A stretch of DNA of 64,000 nucleotides, taken from positions 62,001 through 126,000 of the forward strand of contig JAYEVE010000326.1 in the NCBI GenBank assembly GCA_036346375.1. Reading direction: 5' to 3'. Origin of the DNA: Guadua angustifolia (lineage: Eukaryota; Streptophyta; Magnoliopsida; Poales; Poaceae). Shown piece after piece: positions 1 through 12,062 of the stretch; the stretch's first letter is position 1; the number at the start of each line of letters is the position of its first letter. The notes under the pieces are model-generated. The model did no database searches. It saw only the letters and a program-made list of their open reading frames with translations, and was not told the origin of the DNA. The position numbers and the translations under genes are program-made.

Positions 1-698
1 TTTTGGCACATGCAGGACCATACCCTAACAGATACCACTCACCAATACCACAGTCTACATCACAATATTGGCATGATCTAAACAATTATCTTTTTAAGAG
101 ACAATCCAAACATGAATTCAGGCCATGGATCAAACATGGTTCTAAACTAACTAGACTTTAACCAAGAACGGAGAAAAATACTAATACTATTTTAATATTA
201 GTTGAGACGCAAATATCCATTATAAAGCTCGGTATGTTTGGCACAAACCGTATTGCTACTAGACACACCAATTGAAGAAATTGATAACTGAGTACCTTTA
301 TTGTTAACAACTAGAATGTCAGCCTCTTTTTGCTTTTTATAATTGTTAGTTCATACATAATTTTCCTCACATCATACTTTTTAACACTCCTCAATAAATC
401 AAGTCTTGAAAATATTTGAAAGTTTACTAACACTACAAAATAAATAGAGCCAAGATTGCATATAAATAGGACAAATAAATAGTTTCTTTAAACAACCGAA
501 GACTTTCTCTTAAGTGTTAATTGCTTTGGCTAACCTCAACATCAACATGGCAAAGACTGGTTTGTTTACTTGCTTTCATCCTTTTCCTTGTTAGTGTTTC
601 TTTTTCACAGGTCAAACCAGCAACCAATTACTGATACAAAGGGTGTGACTAATTAATGGTATGTGGAATCAGATTACTCAAAGCCGCAAGTCATTTTT
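1..698. other. AT-rich intergenic sequence, no gene seen
   Basis: No open frame of useful length, RNA gene or transposon terminus was recognised. The sequence is AT-rich and ends where the first copy of a local repeat begins. Confidence 0.5.
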
Positions 699-2595
699 CT
701 TAAACCAATCAGATGATCCAACGTGTGAGTGCTACTCGGTCTGCGAAGCTCTTCGAAGTGAAAGGCTCTCCTGCGCGTGCAATAGCTGCCCATCCTATAT
801 ATGCTCATGATTTCAGCATGACGCGATTTCTTGCGTTAGCCAATGCGATCGATACCAGGTTTCGAACAGAGCAGTGCTGCGAGTGAGAAGGTAAAATATA
901 TTTTCCCTGCCTTTTATTAATTGGTCTTTTCCTTTCATTATATGTATGAGTTCTGATTTCCCTACACCTTTTAAAGGTATACCAGCCGGTCTCTCACTCT
1001 CACCAGTATCGACATAGGCCTGCTGAGGAAGCGATCAGGATGTCGCTTACGTACTCGTGATGTTCTTCCAAAATCATATCGCTAAGCCGGTCCAATGCTA
1101 CTACGTGGTTAATGCATGACCAAAGAAGTTAATTGGTGAGCATTAGTACAGAGTTTCTCCGATCCTCCTCCAATAACATCAAGAGATGGTTGAAAAGTAG
1201 AGTACAGAGAAAAATACAGCAAATTACTGTAGCATTGGATGTGATCTTTTCTTCCAAAATCCAAGCTCTAAGGTTTAATGAAATATCATTTGCTCTGCGC
1301 GAGTGCGGAGGACATATTAAGTTGGTGGAATTGATGAGGCTACATGTCAGTAAAATATGGCGTAACAAATCATCAAATATATATCAACTTTGTGACAAAT
1401 AATCAATTTTACCAATCTTATATTCTTTTACCGTTCGATTTGCCATGGAACGGCTTTGAGGCTCCGTCGATAGTTCAGAAGTCTCTTTTCCATCCTCTGC
1501 TCCGGAGACTCGAGTGCACTATGAGCTTTCTAGGCAGCAAATGTATTTAAAAAAAAAAAACAAAACGAAGTGGGGAAGGAGTCTCTTCGGCCAGCATGAT
1601 TATCTTAAAAGAAACAAGTAAACGATGGCGAAAGAAAGATTCATTTATACATTTCTCATTTAGGACTTTTCTTGAGAACTCTCAGTTAAGTCTTATGTCC
1701 TAACTTCTTAGCGTATGTGGGTGGCGTGAGCGTGATGGTGTTGAGTGTGTACGTCCGACCATATACTCTTAGGAAAAAACCTCTCATGTCTTACAAATAT
1801 GAACTTATAAAATGTCGCTAAGACACCGAGATCAACACTAGACAAGGTAAAACTAGTTTTTTTGTTTCCTTTGCGAGGAGTAAACTTAGTTTCTCCATAT
1901 GTCATTCATCAAATGTAGATTCCATATATTGATTTCTTAAAACTTCGCATGTCTTGCAAATGTGAACTCACAAATAGTCGCTAAGATGCCAAGATCAACA
2001 CTTGACAAGGTAAAATTAGTTTTTTCCCCTTTGTGAGGAGTAAAATTAGTTTCTCCATACGTCATTCATCAAATGTAGATTCCATGTATTGATTTGTTTC
2101 AGACAGCATGATTTGAATTTTGTTAATATTTTCCTTTACGCAGTGTCTTCTCTTTCAAACACTTATATATATCAAAACCACTTACATTAGCGACAAGAAC
2201 AAATGTAGATAAGAGAGAATAGGGAGTGTCTACGATACAGACAAGGATTGGGTGCAGTCACTATAGAGACTGCAACTTAAGTAGTCTCTATAGTCTCGGA
2301 TCATCCGATCGAGGCAACGGACGGTCTAGATTGGCAAAAATCATGGCAAATAGTGTTGCTATAGTAGTATAAACAGGGTTTGCTACATTACTATGAACAA
2401 TGTTTTTGTGCAGTGTTTTGGCTCTTCGGACCATCCACTTTCGATCGACGGTCCTTTGGGAACTACTTAAGTTGCAGCCCACAAAGGACTTCACCCAATC
2501 CCTGTGACCATGTCCCTACAATACATGCATGTGTCTGTAATATTTAACTCTATTAAAGCTGTGTTCAAAATGAAACACAAGAGTGTCACGTCATG
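699..2595 (+). repeat. Local repeat unit A, complete non-coding copy
   Basis: This segment has near-identical relatives at 2632-3265 (part only) and at 3266-5300 continued at 11226-12062. Shared landmarks are the start around TCTTAAACCAATCAG, the block beginning TATACCAGCCGGTCTCTC (near 976), and the block with GTGTTGAGTGTGTACGTCC (near 1740). Short open frames on both strands (for example 1129-1402) recur with substitutions in every copy and resemble no family I know, so I treat them as chance. Unit A lacks both palindromic MITEs and the copia insertion present in unit C, so it preserves the pre-insertion state. Confidence 0.75.
2244..2503. mobile_element. MITE with about 40-bp terminal inverted repeats (copy in unit A)
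   Basis: The left end reads GGATTGGGTGCAGTC and the reverse complement of the right end reads GGATTGGGTGAAGTC. Both arms then share CTGCAACTTAAGTAGT. Length is about 260 bp with no coding capacity. A second copy lies at 11712-11973 because the host segment is duplicated. I could not fix the target duplication, so the superfamily is left open. Confidence 0.6.
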
Positions 2596-2631
2596 CAAAT
2601 TTTTTTTTTGAATCGAGCCGGCCGGCCGAGC

Positions 2632-3265
2632 CGAGTTATACCAGCCGGTCTCTCACTCTCACCAGTATCGAGTATTGACATATATAGGCCTGCTGAGGAT
2701 GTCGCTTACGCACTCGTGATGTTCTTCCAAAATCGCTAAGCCGGTCCAATGCTACTACGTGGTTAATGCATGACCAAAGAAGTTAATTGGTGAGCATTAG
2801 TACAGAATTGTTCCGATCCTCCTCCAGTCTCCAATAACATCAAGAGATGGGTGAAAAGCAGAGTACAGAGATAAAAACGGCAAATTACTGTAGCATTGGA
2901 TGTGGTCTTTTCTTACAAAATCCAAGCTCTAAGGTTTAATGAAATATCATTTGCTCTGCGCGAGTGCGGAGGACATACGAAGTTGGTGGAATTGATGAGG
3001 CTACGTGTCAGTAAGATATAACGTAATAAATCATCAAATATATATCAACTTTGTGATAAATAATCAATTTTACCAATCTTATCTCATATTCTTTTACCGT
3101 TCGATTTGCCATGGAACGGCTTTGAGGCTCCGTCGATAGTTCAGAAGTCTCTTTTCCATCCTCTGCTCCGGAGTACTCGAGTGCACTATGAGCTTTCTAG
3201 GCAGCAAATGTATATATAAAAAACAAAACGAAATGGGGAAGGAGTGTCGTCGCCAAGAATGATTA
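2632..3265 (+). repeat. Local repeat unit B, partial copy
   Basis: It matches only the central block of unit A (976 to about 1600). At GATTATCTTAAA it switches directly to the start of the next unit, which in unit A is also preceded by TCTTAAA. The crossover therefore lies in a shared heptamer. Confidence 0.7.
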
Positions 3266-3459
3266 TCTTAAACCAATCAGATGTCCAACGTGTGAGTGCT
3301 ACTCGGTCTGCGAAGCTCTTTAAAGTGAAAGGCTCTCCTGCTCATGATTTCAGCATGACGCGATTTCTTGCGTTAGCCAATGCGATCGATACCAGGTTTC
3401 GAACATCGCAGTGCTGCGAGTGAGAACGGAAAATATATTTTCCCTGCCTTTTATTAATG

Positions 3460-3594
3460 GGAGATTTAGATATTTGCCACTCTTCAATTTCAAACTTCGA
3501 CGCCATGTACAAATCATGCCACTGGAGTGGCATTTTTTGTACATAGCGTCGAATTTTCACGTTGAAGGGTGACAAATATCCAATTGATTCTTTA
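3460..3594 (-). mobile_element. Palindromic fold-back MITE, copy 1
   Basis: The sequence can fold almost end to end. One arm has GATATTTGCCACTCTTCAA and the other its near complement, with a centre around TGCCACTGGAGTGGCA. It is the reverse-oriented relative of copies at 4972-5108 and 27634-27772. Unit A lacks it at the equivalent TTATTAATTGG site, which marks it as an insertion. Non-coding. Confidence 0.75.
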
Positions 3595-3682
3595 TTTAAT
3601 TGGTCTTTTCCTTTCATTATGTGTATGAGTTCTGATTTCCCTACACCTACTAGGATAGTTTTCGCGGCGTGACATGCCGCTT

Positions 3683-4350
3683 GTGTTGTCTTTTTCGCGA
3701 AAACAATTTCGGTTTTTTTCTGTCGGTGTTTTTTAAATCATCGAGGAAACGCGCAAAACGGTTGAAAGAATACAAACACATCCGCGATTGCGCTAAATTG
3801 AAAGGTCCTTTTCGCGAAAAATAGCTGGAATGATCCAAACACCACTACATTTTTTCGATATTTATTTAGAGTCCTTTTACGAAAGATTCGCGTTTTTTCT
3901 GAACCAGAAGGTCCTCTTTATAAAAAACCGCGGGAATGACCTACAAGTAATTACTCATTTTTGAGGGACCTACACGTGAAAAGAAAAAAAGAGCCGAGCC
4001 GCCCGGCCGTGCGTTGTTTTTTTCGCGGAAACAATTTCGTTTTCTTCATCATTTTTTTTAAGTCGTGGAGGAAACGTGAGAAACGGTTAAAAGGACACAA
4101 ATGCATCTGTGATTGCGCTAAATCGAAAGGTCCTTTTCGTGGAAAATAACTGGAATAACCCAAACGTCACAACGTTTTTTTTCCGGCATCTATTTATGGT
4201 TCTTTCATGAAAGATATGCGATTTTTCGGCATCTATTTAGGGTTCTCTCATGAAAGATCTGCGATTTTTCTAAACTAGAAAGTCCTCTTCATAAAAAACC
4301 ACAGGAAGGACTTACACGTAATTATGAATTTTTGGAAGGACCTAAATGCG
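3683..4350 (+). repeat. Imperfect tandem duplication, two units of roughly 300-340 bp
   Basis: Unit 1 (about 3683-3976) and unit 2 (about 4008-4350) share the order TTTTTCGCG, AACAATTTCG, GAGGAAACG, GCGCTAAAT, AAAGGTCCTTTTCG and GAAAGAT. Unit 2 also contains a smaller duplication of about 43 bp (4186-4228 and 4229-4272). It has no equivalent in unit A. No gene is seen. Confidence 0.6.
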
Positions 4351-4971
4351 ACATTTTTTTGAGCCGAGCCGACCGGCCGGCCAAGCCGAGTTATACCAGC
4401 CGGTCTCTCACTCTCACCAGTATCAAGTATCGACATAGACCTGCTGAGGATGTCGCTTACGCACTCGTGATGTTCTTCCAAAATCGCTAAGCCGGTCCAA
4501 TGCTACTACGTGGTTAATGCATGACCAAAGAAGTTAATTGGTGAGCATTAGTACAGATTTTTTCCGATCCTCCTCCAATAACATCAAGAGATGGTTGAAA
4601 AGTAGAGTACAGAGATACAGACAGCAAATTACTGTAGCATTGGATGTGGTCTTTTCTTCCAAAATCCAAGCTCTAAGGTTTAATGAAATTTCATTTGCTC
4701 TGCGCGAGTGCGGAGGACATACTAAGTTGATGGAATTGATGAGGCTACGTGTCAGTAAGATATAGTGTAACAAATCATCAAATATATATTAACTTTGTGA
4801 CAAAAAATCAATTTTACCAATCTTATCTCATATTCTTTTACCGTTCGATTTGCCATGGAATGGCTTCGAGGCTTCGTCGATAGTTCAGAAGTCTCTCTAA
4901 CTCTTTCCCATCCTCTGCTCCGGAGTACTCGAGTGCACTATGAGCTTTCTAGGCAGCAAATGTATTAAAAA

Positions 4972-5108
4972 AAGAATTAATTAGATATTTGCCACCCTTC
5001 AACGTGAAAATTTGACGTCATATACAAAAAATGCCACTCCAGTGGCATGATTTGTACATAGCGTCGAAGTTTAAAATTGAAGAGTGGCAAATATCTAAAT
5101 CTCCCTAA
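4972..5108 (+). mobile_element. Palindromic fold-back MITE, copy 2
   Basis: Same family as 3460-3594 in opposite orientation, starting GAATTAATTAGATATTTGCC and ending AAATATCTAAATCTCCC. In unit A the equivalent place (near 1550) is an uninterrupted A-run, so this is a second insertion into unit C. Confidence 0.75.
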
Positions 5109-5300
5109 AAAAACGAAATGTGGAAGGAGTCTCCTCGGCCAGCATGATTATCTTAAAAGAAACAAGTAAACGATAGCGAAAGAAAGATTCATTTATACAT
5201 TTCTCATTTAGGACTTTTCTTGAGAACTCTCAGTTAAGTCTTATGTCCTAACTTCTTAGCGTATGTGGGTGGCGTCAGCGTGATGGTGTTGAGTGTGTAC

Positions 5301-5766
5301 TGTTAGAACTAATGAATAACATTAGCTAGTCTAAATCATGATCACCACAATATAATGCGGAAATAAATCATTAGATAAATGCACTGACCCGGTGAAGAAG
5401 AAGAAGATATTAAGGTTCTTGTCGGTGTAGGGGATTTGATTGGCAACGAACACAAATGCGCGATGAAGAAAACGGGGCACCGAGATTTTTCTCGGTGATG
5501 GTTAGGGCCTTCGGTAACCTTGTACCAAACCCTTGATCAGAAGGGATTTTCAGGTGGATGGCTAAACTCAAGATCAAAAGTCATTACTTGAGTGCCATTC
5601 TCATCCTTTTAATAGTGGCGCTGGTTATCGGGACCAAAACCAGTAATTTTTTGGAAGGCTCCCGATCAGAGCGCTATTTGTGAGATTGAGGTGGGCCTAG
5701 CCCTTAAAATCGGATCTTCTTCCTTAATTTTCGGACTTTCTGTTTTGACTGAAGATCACACTAACA
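5301..5766 (-). repeat. 3' LTR of a Ty1/copia element (minus strand)
   Basis: It begins TGTTAGAACTAATGAATAAC and ends CTAACA, and is matched by a close copy at 10741-11220. The adjacent internal sequence read on the minus strand is CAAGTGGGAGAA, a polypurine tract just before TGTTAGTG, so this is the 3' LTR of a minus-strand element. Confidence 0.85.
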
Positions 5767-6278
5767 TTCTCCCACTTGATCGAAGGCTAATATCATAAGT
5801 TCATACTCAACATAATCAACACACCAAGATAAAGTATTTCAGTGGTTAATAAATGCACCACTGAAACCCCAGTATCTATAGTGCATAATTCTGTCTCGAT
5901 AGGATAATTAATTATTTCTTAATGGGAGTTGGTTTTATTCTTATGGTCCTTTTGTGCAGTTTGTTTTCATTTGTCATCATGTGCACATTAAAAGGTGAAA
6001 ACAAACTTTGTAATTTCCAGAATCAAAATTTTGAGATCTCAATTTGTCCCATAAGTATAGGCTGTCAATAAGTCTTATGCCGGCACTAATTTTGAGACAA
6101 GTCTTTAACAGGGAATCATTAAACCAAACATGATGCATAAACTTATAAATTAAACATGATACTCAATTCTTGTAAGCTGAACATCAATAATTTGATTCTG
6201 GATTATATCTTTCACAACGTCATGTGTTTGGCAGCACAACTTGACATGTTATTACTCAAAGCAAAATTGCACTCTTAC

Positions 6279-6960
6279 CTAATAAATTCCAGGACAAAAT
6301 CTTAAGCCAAAAATAAACTTTCTTATTCTTAAACCACAATAGCCTATTGTGGATTTCTCATCATCTAATAGTCTTATGACATGCCACAAGTCTGCTTGCA
6401 TCATTAATGACGCCTTAAGACATTGACTAGAGCCATTCCACAATATGGCTCTTTCTGCAAGGTTGAAGATTTGACTTAATGTGGATTTCTTAATATCAAC
6501 ACACCTTACATAATCTGTGTCTAAATAATCCACAACTTTATGATTATCAGACTTCTTATATGTGGGCATGTAATCATTAGCACTTTGCCTATGATGCATT
6601 AGCACTTTGCCTATGATGCAAAGTTGTTTTTAGTAGTTTTCCAGTGGTCCAGTTCTGGATTAATATCTGCCAAGTATCCTGGTTACAAACGTTAAATAAG
6701 AGCGTATACAAACTTAAGTATACATAATGTTCATGACAGCAGAACGTAAGAAAAACTTCTGTCGCCCTTAATAATCAGAGTAAACTCTCTTAATATTGGA
6801 CCTACTTGGTAAATCTTAATAGTCAAAACATAGGAGACATCACCAAGACAAACTTTTAATTCCCAGAAGAGAAAGGAAATATTTGGGTCTTAAACATTAA
6901 TATCCCTATTGCTGATAGTCAACAAGGCATCATCTATGTAAACAATTAAGTCCATATAAA
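6279..6960 (-). pseudogene. Copia pol relic: reverse transcriptase motif and RNase H
   Basis: Read on the minus strand, about 6960-6913 encodes DLIVYIDDALLTIS, matching the catalytic YVDD region of copia reverse transcriptase. Downstream, 6605-6279 encodes a 108-residue frame with the pattern YLDTDYVRCVDIKKS then AERAILWNGSSQ. This parallels the copia RNase H core, where the usual residues are Y-S-D-S-D, C, R-K-S-T and W-x-S-x-K-Q. Several conserved positions are changed and the frame between the two motifs is broken, so the polyprotein is dead. Order and strand agree with the flanking LTRs and polypurine tract. Confidence 0.65.
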
Positions 6961-9959
6961 CAGTTAAGATGTTAAATTTACTCCCACTGGTCTTAAGGTT
7001 AAAACTTAAGGTATCTTTATGTGAGGCTCGCATTATCATAAACTCCAGAATCAACTAGAGGTGGAACTTTTAGAGACAAAGATCGATATTCTCTCGGACT
7101 ATCGACATTGAAACATAAGCACGATTGTGTCAAGTATAATTTACCTTGCCTCAGAGCTCCCACTAGAATCAACATTTTTATCAACTCAGTGGTTTAAAAA
7201 ATCAGTGGTACCCTTTAGTCTGGATGGAAGCTTGACAATCCCAAATATCTAAGTATCTTAATTTTCCTAGAGTGTAAGGTATTGATATTAATTATCTTTA
7301 ATCCTTCCATCCATTAAACTTATTGACAAGAAGAATATCTTTAATAGAGTAAGAAATTTGTTCATGGGGTTTATGTCTCACATAATGAAACTTTTCTTTT
7401 CTCAATGAGACGTTCCATTCTCACCCTCGAAATGTGGTACAAGCGTCAATGCCACAATTTCGATGAACTCTCATAAATAATTTACTTTTGGTGAAGCCAA
7501 TAGAGTTAGCAACATACTTAATGCTCCCCAAATAATTTATAAAAATGTAAGCAAATTACCTTTTTATAATGGGAACATAAATTACATTATTAGGATGGAG
7601 GGTGAAACCATAACTTAGTACTGATGAAAAACTTCCAACAGCTTCAACATTAGCTTCCTATTCATTCTCTAAGGCTTCGTCTTAAAACTTTCATAGTCTT
7701 GAGGTAATGTTGGCAGCATAAATACAATCTTCTATTTTAGTATTTAGCTAAATTTCTTTATGAATGCACATATTCATGGGCACAATCATAGTTCACTTCT
7801 CATTCTTCATTCTTCAGTATTGTTGTTACATTCTTTATAAATGACGTAATGAAGTAAATTAGAAGGGCTCCAATAATTTTTTCATGTCCTAACTTATTGA
7901 CTTTAAGCACTCTTATCATCAATATACTAGCAAGAACTTTTGAGATGCTTCATAATGCTTTTCCATTATTGCTAGGTAGTCATAATTTAACTAGAGGATT
8001 GCTCCCCCAGATCCTAAATTTTATGATCAAAAGGAACATTTGCTTAAATTACTCCCAGTAGTTATCAGAATATTGAATTCTTGTCAATGTCTAAGTTATT
8101 AGATGCTTCTTCTAATGGGTGCCAATCATCAACATTATGTTTGTATGCACAATCAATAACCTCAAGAATAATATGCTAATAAATTACTCTATTTCTTATT
8201 AGGGTACTATAAACAGTTGAAGAACTTATGGTTGAATTGATAATAGGGATATAACACTGATCATTACTTAACATCCACAAAAATGTGAATGATTGTTTGT
8301 CATGAAATTAACCTGACACTGATCAGGTTAATAACATGCTAATGACAAAAGTTAATAATTCTAATTCGCTTCACCATTGGGCAAAAACGAAGAAAAATTT
8401 AACATGAGGAAAGAATCAACAGTCCATCTTCGCATCACTTTTTGGCAGAAAACAAAGAATAACTGGATTCACTAATGGGAATGGCAAATGATCACAAACA
8501 ATGCTAGTCAGTTTGTAATCATGAACCATAAACGTAATCTTTAAATCAACATGAAATCTCTAGCCAAAACTTCTCGTTGGTTCCATTTTGATTAGAAAAG
8601 CTATGGGAATGACACATGACTATAATCAACTTTGGTCAGAATATAACCGTGTGTCACAACATAAGCCCAAAACATAACTATAGTTTCAAACAGTATCACC
8701 TTTGGGTACATAACGGAAAAGAACTTAATCTATGGGGATGGTACACAATTGCAAACAACTTTGGTCAGAATGCAATTATGACTACAACATAATCCTAAAA
8801 CTTCATTAAATCTCTAATTAAGACTTCTCGTTGGTTCCATCTTAATTAGAGATATCTTAATTATAATATAGTCTTTATCATATAAATGATTGAAAAGACT
8901 CAATTACTTAATTAATATGAGAATTAATTAAATGTCACATGACCTATAAAGACGTTGGTCAGTATATAGTTATGAAGCATTTAATTAATCATAGTCATAT
9001 TGTCTCAAGGTAGAATACATTAATAAGAGACAATTAATCACATGATCAAAATTACTGAGCGTTAAACATCAAGTACTAAATTGCGGAAGCGTAAACAATT
9101 AATCAGTAATTTAAATGCTAATTTAAAAAATAAGGGAAAATACGTGGAAATATAAACACTTTAGGTAGAAACATAGCGCTTAACTAATCCCATCTTAGCT
9201 TATTCCCGGAATGCACTAAAGCATTGTTTGTAGCCTATCTGAGAAAGCATCTAAAAACCAGCATAAAACTTATGCCCAAAGATGAGCTCATTAATAATGC
9301 ATGGTTTAGGATCTAAAATATTTCATTAGTGAGTAATAAATTTTGACAATTCATGATTATAAACAACTTTGGTCAAAATACAACCATGAAAAGTCAACAC
9401 TTAAGTATATTAATGTCCAAAACTTGGTTATAGTCCCAAATCAAAATTTTCCGTTGGTTCCATTTTGATTTGAGACAAACTTAATCATAATAGGCCAGAA
9501 TATTAACTAACTTTGTGCATTCCTCAATTATCATAATTGCATCACTTAGGGCAACTAAATATTAACCAAAGGGTGTATAAAATAATGCATTATTACTGCC
9601 AATTGACATTAATTATTGTAGTGCATAAAGAAGAACAACATTAATCATAAGAAAATGCACTAAAATTAATTAAAGCCCAAAATTTAACTTCTACCTTGCT
9701 CATTTCACCCAAAATCACTCAGTGCCCATCTCGCTACTGAGGCAGTGGTGGTGCTCTGGCAACATCGTCCGTTGGATCACAATCCGATGACCGAGATTGG
9801 ATTTCGTTGAGACAAAACACCGCGCAAGCCGGTCCGACCCAATAGCCCCACCAATTAACCGGCACAGCAAAATAATCATTAAAATTAATTTGAATAATAG
9901 CAATGCCCAGGAAATAAATAATAATTAAATATGCCAATTGCTGAAATTAAAGACCGAAT

Positions 9960-10540
9960 AAATACAAAAGTTAAGGCCTAAAATACTGAGAGAATTCGGC
10001 CCAAAAGATGTAAAACAGGCAGCCCAAGAGAGCCTAGCGGTTGCCGAGCCCACACAAGAAGCCGACCCAGCGAAAACTCTCGCGCGGCGCAGGCCAGCAA
10101 TGCTCGGCGGCCCAACATGCTTTCGATGGGCGGCCCAACAGCAAAGCAGTCCAAGCAAAAAAGGCCCAGGCCAGCCCAAAACCTCGCGCAGCGATCTCAG
10201 CCGATGATTTTGATCGGACGGCCGAGGATTGCCCGTGATCGAACAAAACCGGGCGACCGAACGAAACCCTAAACCTAGCTCATTTCACTCTTCGTCTCCA
10301 CCTAAAACTTCGCTGCAACGATTGGGCGAGCGTACGGGCGAAGCTTGATGGTGGAGCGGCGGTGGCAAAGACACGCCTGTGGCGAGATCTCGAGGCAGCG
10401 TGCTCGGCTAGGTGAGAACATCGGGCGACGCATGCGGTTCCGGCGCGGCGGAACTGAGGCCACGCACAGCAAGTAGCAAAGCGGGAGATGGCGAGGCAAG
10501 CGCATGCGAAGGCGAGCATGGCAGCGCTGGAGAGGTAAGC
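9960..10540. other. GC-rich block at the 5' end of the copia internal region
   Basis: Composition shifts abruptly from AT-rich to GC-rich, with runs such as GGCCCAACA, ATCGGACGGCC and AAACCCTAAACC. These resemble grass promoter or 5' leader sequence rather than copia gag. Overlapping frames on both strands (minus 9925-10179 and 10280-10519; plus 10041-10238) show no recognisable domain. It could be the element's own leader or a captured host segment. Confidence 0.4.
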
Positions 10541-10740
10541 CCGAAACCCCTCTAAAATTTTAGGTTTTGCATGATTGAATCGGGAATTTTGGGAATCTAG
10601 GGTTCTTGATTTGGGCTTTACGACTAATCCCCTCCTTCTAAAATGTTAATTAAACTGAAGACGAACCCTAAACCGACGAATCACAAGATCCAAACCAGGC
10701 TAAAGGGATCAAGCTTAGACTAGAGTGCTCTGCTACCAAA

Positions 10741-11220
10741 TGTTAGAACTAATGAATAACATTAGCTAGTCTAAATCATGATCACCAAAATATAATGCGG
10801 AAATAAATCATTAGATAAATGCACTGACCCGGTGAAGAAGAAGTAGATATTAAGGTTCTTGTCGGTGTAGGGGATTTGATTGGCGACGAACACAAATGCG
10901 CGATGAAGAAAACGGGGCACCGAGATTTTTCTCGGTGATGGTTAGGGCCTTCGGTAACCTTGCGCCAAACCCTTGATCGGAAGGGATTTTCAGGTGGATG
11001 GCTAAACTCAAGATCAAAAGTCATTACTTGAGTGCCATTCTCATCCTTTTAATAGTGGTGCTGATTATCGAGACCAAAACCAGTAAATTTTTGGAAGGCT
11101 ACTGATCAGAGCGCTATTCGTGAGATTGAGGTGGGCCTAGCCCTTAAAATCGGATCTTCTTCCTTAATTTTTCTTCCTTCATTTTCGGACTTTCTGTTTT
11201 GACTGAAGATCACACTAACA
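10741..11220 (-). repeat. 5' LTR of the Ty1/copia element (minus strand)
   Basis: Close copy of 5301-5766, about 14 bp longer because TTCTTCC-type bases are repeated near 11161-11180. It is followed at 11221 by the right target duplication TGTAC, after which repeat unit C resumes. Confidence 0.85.
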
Positions 11221-11225
11221 TGTAC

Positions 11226-12062
11226 GTCCGACCATATACTCTTATGAAAAAACCTCTCATGTCTTACAAATATGAAGTTATAAATTGTCGCTAAGACACT
11301 GAGATCAGCACTAGACAAGGTAAAACTAGTTTTTTTTCCTTTGCGAGGAGTAAACTTAGTTTCTCCATATGTCATTCATAAAATGTAGATTCCATATATT
11401 GATTTCTTAAAACTTCGCATGTCTTGCAAATGTAAACTCACAAATAGTCGCTAAGATGCCAAGATCAACACTTGACAAGGTAAAACTAGTTTTTTCCCCT
11501 TTGTGAGGAGTAAAATTAGTTTCTCCATACGTCATTCATCAAATAAAGATTCCATGTATTGATTTCTTTCAGACAACATGATTTGAATTTTGTTAATATT
11601 TTCCCTTATGCAGTATCTTCTCTTTCAAACACTTATATATCAAAACCACTTACATTAGCGACAAGAAAAAATGTAGCTAAGAGAGAATAGGGAGTGTCTA
11701 CGATACGAACAAGGATTGGGTGCAGTCACTATGGAGACTGCAACTTAAGCAGTCTCTATAGTCCCGAACTACCCGATCGAGGCAACGGACGGTCTTGATC
11801 GGGCAAAAATCATGGCAAATAGTGCTGCTACAGTACTATAAATATGGTTTGCTACATTACTATGAACAGTGTTTTTGTGCAGTGTTTTGGCTCTTCGAAT
11901 CATCCACTTTCGATTGGACGGTCTTTTGGAAACTACTTAAGTTGCAGTCCACAAAGGATTGCATCCAATCCCTGTGACCATGTCCCTACAATACATGCAT
12001 GTGTCTGTAATATTTACCTCTATTAAAGATGTGTTCAAAATGAAACACAACAGTGTCATGTC
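11226..12062 (+). repeat. Local repeat unit C, right part
   Basis: Continues unit C after the copia insertion and is collinear with unit A from about 1756 to 2590, including the 260-bp MITE. The open frames here (for example minus 11106-11375, plus 11795-11977) recur with changes in unit A and are not treated as genes. Confidence 0.7.
11712..11973. mobile_element. MITE with about 40-bp terminal inverted repeats (copy in unit C)
   Basis: Counterpart of 2244-2503 carried along by the segmental duplication. Arms begin GGATTGGGTG and include CTGCAACTTAAG. Confidence 0.6.

Larger units (their letters stand above)
3266..5300 (+). repeat. Local repeat unit C, left part, interrupted by a copia element
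   Basis: Collinear with unit A, with three additions: a palindromic MITE at 3460-3594, an extra block with an internal tandem duplication around 3650-4380, and a second palindromic MITE at 4972-5108. The unit is cut at 5300 by a copia LTR and resumes at 11226. The last five bases, TGTAC, are the left target duplication. Confidence 0.75.
5767..10740 (-). mobile_element. Internal region of a decayed Ty1/copia retrotransposon
   Basis: Flanked by two LTRs of about 470 bp and a perfect 5-bp target duplication TGTAC (5296-5300 and 11221-11225). On the minus strand the primer-binding site follows the LTR at 10740 and reads TGGTAGCAGAGC, like initiator methionine tRNA sites. The coding part is riddled with stops: RT and RNase H relics are visible at 6279-6960, but no long frame survives. 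The end nearest the primer-binding site (9960-10540) is unusually GC-rich. The element is non-functional on its own. Confidence 0.8.

Noticed and set aside
1129..1402. Small overlapping frames seen again at 4534-4773
   Set aside because: Repetition follows from segmental duplication; frames exist on both strands, change between copies and match no family.
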